Source: Solirubrum koreensis
GTDB lineage: Bacteria; Bacteroidota; Bacteroidia; Cytophagales; Hymenobacteraceae
Length of the DNA stretch: 64,000 nt
Reading direction: 5' to 3'
NCBI RefSeq assembly: GCF_039541855.1
Contig: NZ_BAABHA010000010.1
Span: 310,001-374,000, forward strand
Part shown: one piece after another, positions 15,343 through 23,298 of the stretch
Layout: each line of letters opens with the position of its first letter
Numbering within the stretch: the stretch's first letter is position 1
Notes under the pieces: generated by a model
Told to the model about the DNA's origin: nothing
The model's input: only the letters and a program-made list of their open reading frames with translations
Databases searched by the model: none
Translations under genes and position numbers: made by a program

Positions 15343-15980
15343 TCGCGGCGGAAACCGGCGGCAATGCTGAAATGCCGCTGACGCAGTACCTCCACCACAT
15401 CGTCGAGCGTGAGGCCGGCGGCCGTCAGGAGCACCAGCAGGTGGTAAAGCAAATCGGCTGCTTCGCCCTTCAGTCCGTCCACGTTGCCACCCACCGCGTC
15501 GATAACCGTTTCCACGGCCTCCTCGCCTACCTTCTGAGCAATTTTGGGCATGCCCTTGGCAAAGAGCTTTACGGTATAGGAGTTGGGCTCTTCATCCGGA
15601 AATTGCTGCCGCCGCTGCACCAGCCGCTCCAGCTCCGCCAGAAAGCCCACGGGGGCTGTGGGCAACGCGGCCTGTTGCTCGTGCTCGAAACAGCTTACGG
15701 TACCGCGGTGGCAGGTGGGTCCATTGGGGCGGGCCCGGATGAGCAGCGCATCGTTGTCGCAGTCGGGGTGCAGGCTCACCACCGTGAGGAAGTGGCCACT
15801 GGTTTCGCCTTTGGTCCAGAGGCGGTTTTTAGAGCGCGAAAAAAAGGTCACGCGTCCCTCCTGCTCGGTTTTGCGAAGCGCCTCCTCGTTCACGTACCCC
15901 AGCATCAGCACCTGGCCCGTATCGGCGTCCTGCACCACGGCGGGAATCAGGCCGCCCATTTTCTCAAAGTCGAAAGTCAT
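15339..15980 (-). CDS. hisIE: Bifunctional phosphoribosyl-AMP cyclohydrolase / phosphoribosyl-ATP pyrophosphatase
   Basis: 213 residues, histidine pathway steps 2 and 3. The HisI half (about 1-105) has the cyclohydrolase signature RLWTKGETSGHFL and the zinc-binding set HPDCDNDALL and GPTCHRGTVSCF. The HisE half (about 110-213) has the pyrophosphohydrolase helices KIAQKVGEEAVETVIDAV and GEAADLLYHLLVLL. It is the last gene of the his operon, 144 bases after hisF. The start codon is preceded by the repeated word CAACTGAC seen also before holA and tyrS. The gene shares its stop with the convergent barrel gene. Confidence 0.96.
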   Translation of the reverse strand: MTFDFEKMGGLIPAVVQDADTGQVLMLGYVNEEALRKTEQEGRVTFFSRSKNRLWTKGETSGHFLTVVSLHPDCDNDALLIRARPNGPTCHRGTVSCFEHEQQAALPTAPVGFLAELERLVQRRQQFPDEEPNSYTVKLFAKGMPKIAQKVGEEAVETVIDAVGGNVDGLKGEAADLLYHLLVLLTAAGLTLDDVVEVLRQRHFSIAAGFRRD

Positions 15981-15991
15981 GTTCTGAAGTA

Positions 15992-16020
15992 GTCAGTTGC
16001 TGGTTGTCCGCTGTCAGTTA
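15992..16020 (-). repeat. CAACTGA word repeat before hisIE start
   Basis: Read on the coding (minus) strand, the 40 bases before the hisIE ATG contain TAACTGACAG, GACAACC and CAACTGACTACT, the last beginning 19 bases before the ATG. The same word in the same orientation precedes holA and tyrS. Likely a leader element or a dispersed intergenic repeat. Confidence 0.5.
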
Positions 16021-16124
16021 CAGGCCGGATTTTCGTTGCGAAGCGTGGGTGCTCAATACGTGGCAGCGTTTTGAAACGGACCAAACACCCGTCCGTTAAC
16101 TTACCACTCATCTTAAAAGCTGGC

Positions 16125-16883
16125 TCAGAGCCGAACGGGAACCCCTGCCTGGCGCAGGTGCTGCTTGAGGTCGGTAATGCCGATTTCGCCGAAGTGAAAG
16201 ATGCTGGCCGCCAGCCCGGCGTCGGCTCCGGCGCGCTGAAACACATCGGTAAAGTGCTCCATACGGCCAGCCCCGCCCGAGGCCACCACGGGCACGGACA
16301 CGGCGGCACATACGGCGCCGGTCACGTCGAGGGCAAAACCATCCTTGGTGCCGTCGTGGCTCATGGAGGTTAGCAGGATTTCCCCCGCGCCGCGCTCAGC
16401 CACTTCCCGGGACCAAGCCACGGCCTCGCGACCGGTGGCCTGGGTTCCGGCACGGGTATACACCTGCCAGCCGGCATCGGGGGTAAAGCGCGCATCCACG
16501 GCCACCACAATACACTGCGAGCCAAACCGGCGGGCCAGCTCGTCGATGAGCTCGGGCCGTTGCAAGGCCGCCGAATTGATACTAACCTTATCGGCACCGT
16601 TCAGCAACAGGGCCTCCACATCCGCCACGGCTCCAATGCCTCCGCCCACGGTAAAAGGAATGTCCAGCTCCCGGGCCACGTCGCGCACCAGGGCCACCAG
16701 GGTTTGTCGTTTCTGGTTGGTGGCCGTAATGTCGAGGAACACCAGTTCGTCGGCGCCCTGGCGGGCATATTGGGCGGCCAGCGCCACGGGGTCACCGGCG
16801 TCGCGTAGTCCCTCGAAGCGGATGCCCTTCACGGTGCGTCCGTCTTTCACGTCGAGGCAGGGAATAATACGTTTGGTTAACAT
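16125..16883 (-). CDS. hisF: Imidazole glycerol phosphate synthase, cyclase subunit
   Basis: 252 residues, a (beta/alpha)8 barrel. HisF uses ammonia delivered by HisH to turn PRFAR into imidazole glycerol phosphate and AICAR. Catalytic Asp residues lie in IIPCLDVKDGRTVKG (near residue 11) and VVAVDARF (near 130). The phosphate-binding loops are DIPFTVGGGIGA and VPVVASGGAGRMEHF. The length is normal. It lies 63 bases after hisA and 144 bases before hisIE in the his operon. Confidence 0.97.
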   Translation of the reverse strand: MLTKRIIPCLDVKDGRTVKGIRFEGLRDAGDPVALAAQYARQGADELVFLDITATNQKRQTLVALVRDVARELDIPFTVGGGIGAVADVEALLLNGADKVSINSAALQRPELIDELARRFGSQCIVVAVDARFTPDAGWQVYTRAGTQATGREAVAWSREVAERGAGEILLTSMSHDGTKDGFALDVTGAVCAAVSVPVVASGGAGRMEHFTDVFQRAGADAGLAASIFHFGEIGITDLKQHLRQAGVPVRL

Positions 16884-16946
16884 ATGGAGAGGGCTGCTAA
16901 GCAGGCGTGGCTTCGGCTAGAAATTGGCGAGAGTCGATGAACAGGG

Positions 16947-17666
16947 CTAAGCCACCAATCGGCGCAGATCTTTAAGCTGAATCGTGCCTTCGTAAATGGC
17001 TTTGCCGATGATGGCGCCGTACATACCGACCTCCGCCATTGCTTCCACATCGGCCATGGTGGTTACCCCGCCACTGGCTACCAACTGGGCAGCGGGCAAC
17101 GCCGCGCGCAGCTGGCGGTAAGTTTCCAGCGACGGGCCCTGGAGTTTACCGTCCTTGCTGACGTCGGTACACACAAAGGTGGCGGCTCCCTGGCTCAGGT
17201 AAGCAGCTACAAACTCCTCCAGGGTGCGTTCCGACTGCTCGGCCCAGGCATTTATGGAAATGTGCTGACCGCGGAAGTCGGCCCCGATCAGGATGCGCTC
17301 GGCCCCGAAGGTTTGCAGCCAGTGCCGTACCGTTTCGGGTTCACGCACGGCAATGCTGCCGGCCGTAATCTGCGCCGCACCGGCGTCGAAGGCCTGGCGT
17401 ACGGCTGTTTCGTGCTGCAAGCCGCCCCCGAAGTCCACCACCAGGTTGGTGTGGCGGGCAATGCGCTCCAATACGGGCAGGTTCACGGGTTGCCGGGCCC
17501 GGGCCCCGTCGAGGTCGACGAGGTGCAGGCGGCGCAGGCCGTGCTGCTCAAAACGCTGGGCTACGGCCAGGGGGTCGGAATCGTAAGTGGTTTGCTGGCT
17601 GAAGTCGCCCTCGGTCAGGCGCACGCACTGGCCACCGATAAGGTCGATTGCAGGAATGATTTCCAT
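16947..17666 (-). CDS. hisA: ProFAR isomerase
   Basis: 239 residues, a (beta/alpha)8 barrel paralogous to HisF. It converts 5'-ProFAR to PRFAR by an Amadori rearrangement. The start MEIIPAIDLIGGQCVRLTEG carries the first catalytic Asp, and LVASGGVTTMADVEAM forms the second phosphate site. VCTDVSKDGKLQGPSLETY holds the second catalytic Asp (in TDVSKDG). Normal length. A GC-rich hairpin lies in the 66-base gap after hisH. Confidence 0.97.
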   Translation of the reverse strand: MEIIPAIDLIGGQCVRLTEGDFSQQTTYDSDPLAVAQRFEQHGLRRLHLVDLDGARARQPVNLPVLERIARHTNLVVDFGGGLQHETAVRQAFDAGAAQITAGSIAVREPETVRHWLQTFGAERILIGADFRGQHISINAWAEQSERTLEEFVAAYLSQGAATFVCTDVSKDGKLQGPSLETYRQLRAALPAAQLVASGGVTTMADVEAMAEVGMYGAIIGKAIYEGTIQLKDLRRLVA

Positions 17667-17689
17667 GGGTTCTGTAAAAGAAACACGGC

Positions 17690-17717
17690 CCCGCCCGGTT
17701 GCATACCGCCGGGCGGG
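17690..17717. repeat. Intercistronic hairpin between hisH and hisA
   Basis: CCCGCCCGG (17690-17698) pairs with CCGGGCGGG (17709-17717) around a 10-nt loop. No T tract follows on the minus strand, so it is more likely an mRNA-stability element or partial attenuator than a full terminator. Confidence 0.5.
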
Positions 17718-17732
17718 TTACCGGGCTCCGCG

Positions 17733-18323
17733 TTAGAGGTTCAGGAAGTTCTCGAGGATGCGGGTGCCCACCGGGCCGCTTTTCTCGGTGTGAAACTGCA
17801 CGGCGTAAAAGTTACGGTGCTGCACGGCCGCGCTGAACGGGGCCGGGTACTGCGCCTGGGCAATGGTGTACTCCCCAACCGGCGCATAGTAGCTGTGCAC
17901 GAAATACACGTGGTCCTGCCCTTCGCGCAGCCCCTCGAACAAGGGAGAGCGAAACTCCTGCAGGGTGTTCCAGCCCATGTGCGGCACCTTGTGGGCGGCG
18001 TCGGCGGGAAAGCGCTTGACGGTGAAGGGCAGAATGCCCAGCAGCTCCGTATCGTTTTCCTCGCTGTGCTGGCCCAGCAGCTGCATACCCAGGCAAATGC
18101 CCAGGAAGGGTTGCGTGAGCGTGGGCAGCAGCTTGTCCAAACCCTGCGCCCGTAGCTCGCGCATGGCCGAAGCGGCCTCGCCTTCGCCGGGGAAAAGAAT
18201 CTTGTTGGCGCGGCGAATCTCCTCCGCATCGGCCGTGAGGGTTGCCTGCACGCCCAGGCGCTCCAGGGCAAACAGCACCGACTGTACGTTCCCCCCTTTG
18301 TAGTCAACAACTGCTATATTCAT
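17733..18323 (-). CDS. hisH: Imidazole glycerol phosphate synthase, glutaminase subunit
   Basis: 196 residues from the ATG at 18323 (MNIAVVDYKGGNVQSVLFAL); the frame upstream of it is not conserved. Class I glutamine amidotransferase with nucleophile Cys77 in FLGICLGMQLLG and the His/Glu pair in YAVQFHTEKSG near the C terminus. The oxyanion-strand motif KILFPGEGEA is present. It supplies ammonia to HisF. The gene lies 110 bases after hisB; that gap is noticeably AT-rich and could hold an internal promoter, although I found no clear TAnnTTTG box. Confidence 0.96.
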   Translation of the reverse strand: MNIAVVDYKGGNVQSVLFALERLGVQATLTADAEEIRRANKILFPGEGEAASAMRELRAQGLDKLLPTLTQPFLGICLGMQLLGQHSEENDTELLGILPFTVKRFPADAAHKVPHMGWNTLQEFRSPLFEGLREGQDHVYFVHSYYAPVGEYTIAQAQYPAPFSAAVQHRNFYAVQFHTEKSGPVGTRILENFLNL

Positions 18324-18433
18324 TTGAAAACAGTTAGGGATTACACATTTGTTGTTATTAAAATTAAGCCGGCTTGCATGCACTCAACAAGCACCAACTC
18401 ATATACACAAATGGGTAAACAAATGAATAAATC

Positions 18434-19543
18434 CTACAGAACGCCCTTGGTGCTTGGTATTTCCATTTTGGCGGCATCTCGTACCAGCGCCATCTTGGTT
18501 GCTTTGGCTACGGCTTTGAAAATGGCCTCAATCTTATGGTGCTCGTTGTCGCCGGCTACCTGAATGTTCAGGTTGCAACGGGCAGCATCGGCAAAGCTTT
18601 TAAAGAAATGGTAAAACATTTCCGTGGGCATATCTCCTATTCTTTCCCGCTTGAAGTCCGCGCTCCACACCAACCACGGCCGCCCCGAAAAGTCGATGGC
18701 CGCCTGCGCCAACGAGTCGTCCATGGGCAGCAGGAAACCGTAACGGGCCAGACCGCGCTTGTCACCCAACGCCTGAGCAAAGGCTTCGCCCAAAGCCAGG
18801 GCGGTATCTTCAATGGTGTGGTGCTCGTCGATGTGCAGGTCGCCTTGTACTTCAATGAGCATATCCACCCCGCTGTGCTTGGCCAGTTGGTCGAGCATAT
18901 GGTCAAAAAAACCGAGGCCGGTTTTTATACTATGCCGCCCGCTGCCATCCAGGTTCAGCTCCACGCGGATTTTTGTTTCGTTCGTGTCGCGCTGCACCGT
19001 GGCCGTGCGGGCGGGCAACTGTTGCTCCCGCAGGAACTCCACGATGGTTTCCCAACTGGTGGTGGAGAGGGCGGCTCGCTCGTCGGGCTCCTCGCGAATC
19101 AGGATGGCCTGACTGCCCAGGTTCACGGCCAGCTCCACGTCGGTAAGCCGGTCGCCGATGACGAAGGAGTTGCGCAAGTCGTAGCCGTTGGCCGGGTCCA
19201 GGTACTCGGTGAGCAGCGCGGTGCCGGGTTTACGCGTGGGCAGCTGCTCGTGCGGAAAGCTGCGGTCGAAGAAACTGGCGGTAAACTCCACCCCTTCCCC
19301 GCGAAGGATGTTGACCATCATGTTCTGGCAGGGCCAGAAAGTGTCCTCCGGAAAAGATTCAGTGCCGAGCCCGTCCTGGTTGCTGACCAGTACCAGCTCG
19401 TAGTCCAGCTCGCGAGCAATGCGGGCCAAACCGGATATGGCACCCGGCAAAAATTCAAACTTGTCCAGGCTATCGACTTGCTGACTCGGCTGGGGCTCGA
19501 TAAGGATGGTCCCGTCGCGGTCGATGAAGAGTACTTTTTTCAT
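18434..19543 (-). CDS. hisB: Bifunctional histidinol-phosphatase / IGP dehydratase
   Basis: 369 residues. The N-terminal HAD-type phosphatase (about 1-165) has the nucleophile motif VLFIDRDGTILIEP and a later KPGTALL/IGDRLTDVELA motif III-IV region. The C-terminal imidazoleglycerol-phosphate dehydratase (about 175-369) has the metal-binding clusters FDHMLDQLAKHSG, DEHHTIEDTALALGEA and DNEHHKIEAIFKAV. The phosphatase removes phosphate from histidinol phosphate and the dehydratase makes imidazole acetol phosphate. The fused form is known from enterobacteria and many Bacteroidota. It starts 9 bases after hisC. Confidence 0.97.
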   Translation of the reverse strand: MKKVLFIDRDGTILIEPQPSQQVDSLDKFEFLPGAISGLARIARELDYELVLVSNQDGLGTESFPEDTFWPCQNMMVNILRGEGVEFTASFFDRSFPHEQLPTRKPGTALLTEYLDPANGYDLRNSFVIGDRLTDVELAVNLGSQAILIREEPDERAALSTTSWETIVEFLREQQLPARTATVQRDTNETKIRVELNLDGSGRHSIKTGLGFFDHMLDQLAKHSGVDMLIEVQGDLHIDEHHTIEDTALALGEAFAQALGDKRGLARYGFLLPMDDSLAQAAIDFSGRPWLVWSADFKRERIGDMPTEMFYHFFKSFADAARCNLNIQVAGDNEHHKIEAIFKAVAKATKMALVRDAAKMEIPSTKGVL

Positions 19544-19552
19544 GGGAAGGCG

Positions 19553-20602
19553 CTAGTAAGGGTATTGCTGCAGGGCCGCAAGCAACTGTTGATTTTCGGC
19601 TTTGGTACCTACCGTCAGGCGCAGGCAACCGGCGCAGCCGGGCTGGGTAGTACGGTTACGTACCACAATGCCGCGGGCCAGCAGGTGCTGGTACATAGCC
19701 GTGGCATCGGGCCGGAAACGCACGAGCAGAAAATTGGCATCGGAAGGAAACACGTGCTCCACAACGGGCAGTGAGGGTAGCGTGCTTTCTAACGCCCGGC
19801 GGCCCTCCAGGAGTTGTTGCCGCATGGTCTCGTACCGGCCTACGTCGGCAAGGCCGGCCAGCACATGCTGCTGCGTGGCTTCCGACACGTTATAAGGAGG
19901 CTTGATTTTGTTGAGGTAGCCAATGACGGCCGGTGAGGCAAAGGCCATACCGAGCCGGAGCCCCGCCAGCCCCCACGCTTTCGAGAGGGTTTGCAGCACT
20001 ACCAGATTCTCAAACTCCGCCAAGCGGGTCGTCCAGCTGGGCGCGGCGGCAAAGTCCACGTAGGCTTCGTCCACAACCACCAGTCCAGAGAAGCCCTGCA
20101 GGATTCGCTCAACCGCCGTCTGGTGCAACAGGTTACCGGTCGGGTTATTGGGCGAGCAGAGAAACACCAGCTTGGCCGACGAAGCCAACACCTTGGCAAT
20201 AGCGTCCTCAGAAAGCTGAAAGTCGGAAGTTAACGGCACGCGCTCCACGCGCACGTCGTTTAAGTTAGCGGCTACTTCGTACATGCCATAGGTGGGCGGC
20301 AGCACCAGAATGCTGTCCTGGCCGGGCACGCAGGTCAGGCGTACGAGCAGGTCGATGGCTTCGTCGGAACCGTTGCCGAGGAAAATCTGCTCAGGACGAA
20401 CGTGCTTGAGCGCCGCAACTTCGGTCTTAACCAGGCGCTGCAGCGGATCGGGGTAGCGGTTGTAGGCCGCGGGGCCTACCGAGCCCTGGCTGTTTTCGTT
20501 GGCATCGAGCATCACGCGGGCATCGCCCTGGAACTCGTCGCGGGCCGAGGAATACGGTTGCATGGCCCGTACATTGGGCCGAATGAGGTTATCGAGGTTC
20601 AT
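19553..20602 (-). CDS. hisC: Histidinol-phosphate aminotransferase
   Basis: 349 residues, fold-type I PLP enzyme. The substrate-binding N terminus is VMLDANENSQG, the cofactor pocket FLGNGSDEAIDLL, and the conserved CSPNNPTGN and VVDEAYVDFA follow. The Schiff-base Lys lies in LQTLSKAWGLAGLRLG. The C-terminal Arg clamp for the substrate phosphate is in RNRTTQPGCAGCLRLTVGT. It transfers the amino group from glutamate to imidazole acetol phosphate. It lies 87 bases after hisD and 9 bases before hisB. Confidence 0.97.
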   Translation of the reverse strand: MNLDNLIRPNVRAMQPYSSARDEFQGDARVMLDANENSQGSVGPAAYNRYPDPLQRLVKTEVAALKHVRPEQIFLGNGSDEAIDLLVRLTCVPGQDSILVLPPTYGMYEVAANLNDVRVERVPLTSDFQLSEDAIAKVLASSAKLVFLCSPNNPTGNLLHQTAVERILQGFSGLVVVDEAYVDFAAAPSWTTRLAEFENLVVLQTLSKAWGLAGLRLGMAFASPAVIGYLNKIKPPYNVSEATQQHVLAGLADVGRYETMRQQLLEGRRALESTLPSLPVVEHVFPSDANFLLVRFRPDATAMYQHLLARGIVVRNRTTQPGCAGCLRLTVGTKAENQQLLAALQQYPY

Positions 20603-20689
20603 GTCGTCGATGTTCTGTCACCACGGCATCCTGTGCAGGCGTGCGGCCGGCACCCTGCCGCAGCCACCGCCACACAAGGCCAGTAGATA

Positions 20690-21979
20690 TTACTTGTCAA
20701 TGGATTCCAGGCGCACGGTTACGGCGCGGGCGTGGGCCCGCAGTCCTTCTGCTTCGGCCAGGGTTTCCACCACCGGCCCCAGCTGGCGCAGCCCCTCGGC
20801 ACTGATGCGCTGGAACGTGATTTTCTTCACGAATGAATCGAGCGAAACGCCGCTGTAGCTGCGGGCGTAGCCGTTGGTGGGCAGCGTATGGTTGGTACCC
20901 GAAGCGTAGTCGCCAGCCGCTTCCGGCGTCAAATGCCCCAGAAAAACCGAGCCGGCGCTGGTCACGCCCTCGGCCAGTTCCTCCGCGTTGTCCACGGCCA
21001 GAATAAGGTGCTCGGGGGCGTACTGGTTCGAGAAGAGCAGCATTTCCTCTTGGGTGCGCAGCAGCACGGCGCGGCTTTCGCGCAAGGCCAGGGCGGCCAC
21101 TTCGCGCCGCGGCAGCTCGGCCACCTGGCGTTCCACCTCCCGTACCACATTTGCCAGCAGCTGGGTAGAAGTGGAAAGCAGCACCACTTGCGAATCGGGC
21201 CCGTGTTCGGCCTGCGACAGTAAGTCGGCGGCAACGAAGGCCGGCGTGGCCGAATCATCGGCAATAACCAACACCTCCGACGGACCGGCCGGCATGTCGA
21301 TGGCTACGCCGCGCTGGGCGGCCAGCTGCTTGGCGGCGGTTACATAGCGGTTGCCGGGGCCGAAGATTTTATCAACGGGCGGCACCGACTCGGTACCCCC
21401 TGTGAGGGCCGCTACAGCCTGGGCGCCGCCTGCTTTAATAATCGTGGTAATTCCCAGCAACTCGGCGGTAAACAGGATAACCGGATTTACTGAACCGTCG
21501 CGGGCCGGGGGCGTACACAACACGATATCGGGGCAGCCGGCCAGCCGCGCCGGTACACCCAGCATCAGCAGAGTACTGAACAAGGGCGCCGTGCCCCCGG
21601 GAATGTAGAGGCCCACGCGCTGCACCGGCACCGCACGGCGCCAGCATTCCACGCCCGGCATGGTTTCCAGGCGCAGCTCGCCCTCGCGCTGGGCGGCGTG
21701 AAACCGCTCAATATTGGCGCGGGCTTGCCGAATGGCGGCCTGCAGGTTTTCGGGAACCTGCGCGGCAGCGGCAGCAAACTCCTCGGGAGTCACCCGCAAC
21801 TGGGTGAGCGTAGCCCCGTCGAGTTCCGCGGCATAGTGGCGCAGGGCTTCGTCGCCGCGCTGGCGCACATCGTCGAATATCTGTCTTACCCGCTCGGCCA
21901 CCTGGGCGGCTTCGGCTTGGGCGGGGCGCTGCTGCAGCGCGGGCCACTCGGCGGCGCTGGGGTAATTAATGATTTGCAT
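20690..21979 (-). CDS. hisD: Histidinol dehydrogenase
   Basis: 429 residues from ATG 21979 (MQIINYPSAAEWPALQQRP). An in-frame TTG 21 bases earlier would overlap hisG by 8 bases and is less likely. The zinc NAD-dependent enzyme catalyses the last two oxidations from histidinol to histidine. The family signature DMPAGPSEVLVIADDSATP (about 250-268), the zinc-site EQAEHGPDSQ region and the catalytic Glu-His in NQYAPEHLIL are present, as is HTLPTNGYARSYSGVS. It begins 13 bases after hisG. Confidence 0.97.
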   Translation of the reverse strand: MQIINYPSAAEWPALQQRPAQAEAAQVAERVRQIFDDVRQRGDEALRHYAAELDGATLTQLRVTPEEFAAAAAQVPENLQAAIRQARANIERFHAAQREGELRLETMPGVECWRRAVPVQRVGLYIPGGTAPLFSTLLMLGVPARLAGCPDIVLCTPPARDGSVNPVILFTAELLGITTIIKAGGAQAVAALTGGTESVPPVDKIFGPGNRYVTAAKQLAAQRGVAIDMPAGPSEVLVIADDSATPAFVAADLLSQAEHGPDSQVVLLSTSTQLLANVVREVERQVAELPRREVAALALRESRAVLLRTQEEMLLFSNQYAPEHLILAVDNAEELAEGVTSAGSVFLGHLTPEAAGDYASGTNHTLPTNGYARSYSGVSLDSFVKKITFQRISAEGLRQLGPVVETLAEAEGLRAHARAVTVRLESIDK

Positions 21980-21992
21980 GGCAGCTACCCGA

Positions 21993-22844
21993 TTAGGCAA
22001 TCATTTTTTCGATAGGGAGCACCAGAATGCCTTCGGCGCCCACGGCTTTCAGGCGGTCGGTTACGTGCCAGAAGTCGTCCTCGTTCACCACCGACTGCAC
22101 CGACACCCAGCCTTCTTCGGCCAGCGGCGTGACGGTAGGTGACTTAATGCCGGGCAGCAGGGCTTTCACGGCGTCGAGGGCCGCCACCGGAGCGTTCAGC
22201 ACAATGTACTTGTTACGACGGGCGCGGCGCACGGCTTGCATGCGGAAGCGTAGCTGGTCCAGCAACTCCTGCTTTTCAGCCGACAGGTTTTGGTTGGCAA
22301 TCAGTACGGCTTCGGAGCGAAACACGGTTTCTACTTCGCGCAGGCCGTTGCCCAGCAAGGTGGAGCCCGAGGAAACGATGTCGCAGATGGCATCGGCCAG
22401 CCCAATGCTGGGGGCAATTTCCACCGATCCGCTGATGGTGTGCAGGTGTGCCTGCACGCCGCGCTCGGCCAGGTAGCTGCCCAGCAGCTGCGGGTACGAA
22501 GTAGCAATGTTCTTGCCCTGCAAATCATTTACCGAGTCGTAGGCCTGGCCACGGGGCACGGCCAGCGACAGGCGGCACTTGCTGAATCCCAACGGCTCGA
22601 CTTCCAGCGGCATCAGGCCGGCTTCCACCAGCACGTTCTGGCCCACAATGCCCAGGTCGGCCACTCCGTCCTGCACGTAGCCGGGAATGTCGTCGTCGCG
22701 CAGAAACAGGATTTCGAGAGGAAAATTGGTGGCTTCGGTTTTGAGTTTAAAGGTGCTGCTCAAAAAGCCGATGCCGCACTCACGGATGAGCGAGAGGGAA
22801 TCTTCGCTCAGGCGACCGGACTTCTGAATGGCCAAACGGATCAT
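21993..22844 (-). CDS. hisG: ATP phosphoribosyltransferase, long form
   Basis: 283 residues, first and committed enzyme of histidine synthesis (ATP + PRPP to PR-ATP). It is the long HisG form that carries its own C-terminal ACT-like regulatory domain (about 210-283, with SPTVTPLAEEGWVSVQSVV), so feedback inhibition by histidine without HisZ is expected. The PRPP loop is GSVEIAPSIGLADAICDIVSSG, shown here only in part (DAICDIVSSGSTL). The N terminus MIRLAIQKSGRLSEDSL is standard. It is the first structural gene of the operon, and its start lies 22 bases after the U-tract of the predicted attenuator terminator. Confidence 0.97.
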   Translation of the reverse strand: MIRLAIQKSGRLSEDSLSLIRECGIGFLSSTFKLKTEATNFPLEILFLRDDDIPGYVQDGVADLGIVGQNVLVEAGLMPLEVEPLGFSKCRLSLAVPRGQAYDSVNDLQGKNIATSYPQLLGSYLAERGVQAHLHTISGSVEIAPSIGLADAICDIVSSGSTLLGNGLREVETVFRSEAVLIANQNLSAEKQELLDQLRFRMQAVRRARRNKYIVLNAPVAALDAVKALLPGIKSPTVTPLAEEGWVSVQSVVNEDDFWHVTDRLKAVGAEGILVLPIEKMIA

Positions 22845-22865
22845 GTGGGGAGGGGTAATCGAAAG

Positions 22866-23005
22866 AAAAATAGCCCACGAGGCGCAGCTCCCGAAGGGCC
22901 AGCGTTACTCAGGCAAACACTAAACAGCGGAGGCGCCCAAAAGTCAGCGGCGAGCGGCTGCGGGCGAAGGGGTAAACCGGGGCATCCGGCGCACTAGCCG
23001 GATGC
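22866..23005 (-). promoter_or_regulatory. Predicted his attenuator (alternative hairpins and terminator)
   Basis: Read on the minus strand, the leader RNA first forms a hairpin of GCATCCGGC with GCCGGATGC (plus coordinates 22997-23005 and 22982-22990). Next a CGCCC/GGGCG stem is possible (22962-22966 with 22934-22938). A terminator hairpin lies at 22872-22900, with GGCCC/GGGCT outer pairs, followed by a U-rich tract (plus A tract 22866-22870). An antiterminator can form instead: the RNA of 22929-22937 is complementary over 9 bp to 22881-22891, with a 2-nt bulge, and that would take apart the terminator. The His-codon segment 23047-23056 also resembles the first hairpin arm and could compete for its partner. 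Found by eye; energies were not computed. Confidence 0.7.
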
Positions 23006-23016
23006 ATGTAGTGTAT

Positions 23017-23127
23017 CTATTCCTCCTGGGAGGAATGGTGATGATGGCCGGCATGCGCGTGTGCGGCAGCCCGAAACGGGGCAACCGGCAACAACGAGGG
23101 GCGCACAGGAGCAGCGAAGAATAGCAT
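23017..23127 (-). CDS. hisL: Histidine-rich leader peptide of the his operon
   Basis: A 36-codon frame starts ATG at 23127, 14 or so bases after the predicted transcription start, and ends TAG at 23017. The peptide begins MLFFAAPVRPSLLP and carries HAHAGHHHH (residues 23-31), i.e. six His codons within nine, followed by SSQEE. It lies between a consensus promoter and hairpins that end in a terminator just before hisG. This is the arrangement of amino-acid attenuators: a ribosome stalling at His codons when charged tRNA-His is scarce would favour the antiterminator. The peptide has no similarity to enteric HisL beyond the His run. In-frame upstream starts are absent between the promoter and 23127. 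Confidence 0.85.
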   Translation of the reverse strand: MLFFAAPVRPSLLPVAPFRAAAHAHAGHHHHSSQEE

Positions 23128-23146
23128 GCGGCGAATAATCGTGCCG

Positions 23147-23177
23147 CAAAAGTACACCCGGTTTCGGCTTTACCAAA
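23147..23177 (-). promoter_or_regulatory. Consensus Bacteroidota promoter of the his operon
   Basis: On the minus strand TTTG (23177-23174), a 19-base spacer and TACTTTTG (23154-23147) match the Bacteroidota consensus TTTG-N19-TAnnTTTG exactly. Initiation would be near 23141, giving a leader of about 300 bases before hisG. This is the best complete promoter in the window. Confidence 0.8.
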
Positions 23178-23298
23178 TTTTTAACCCGATTTGCATCACA
23201 TGATGATGTGACGATTAAACCTCGTGCGCCCCCGCCTGTCGTATCTTGGCACTTTCTCAAGGGCTGAGCCGTTTTTTCACTACCCTCGCCGAAAACCT

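Noticed and set aside
18536..19774. 412-codon plus-strand frame across hisB and hisC
   Set aside because: Antisense to two clearly identified his genes; no motif.
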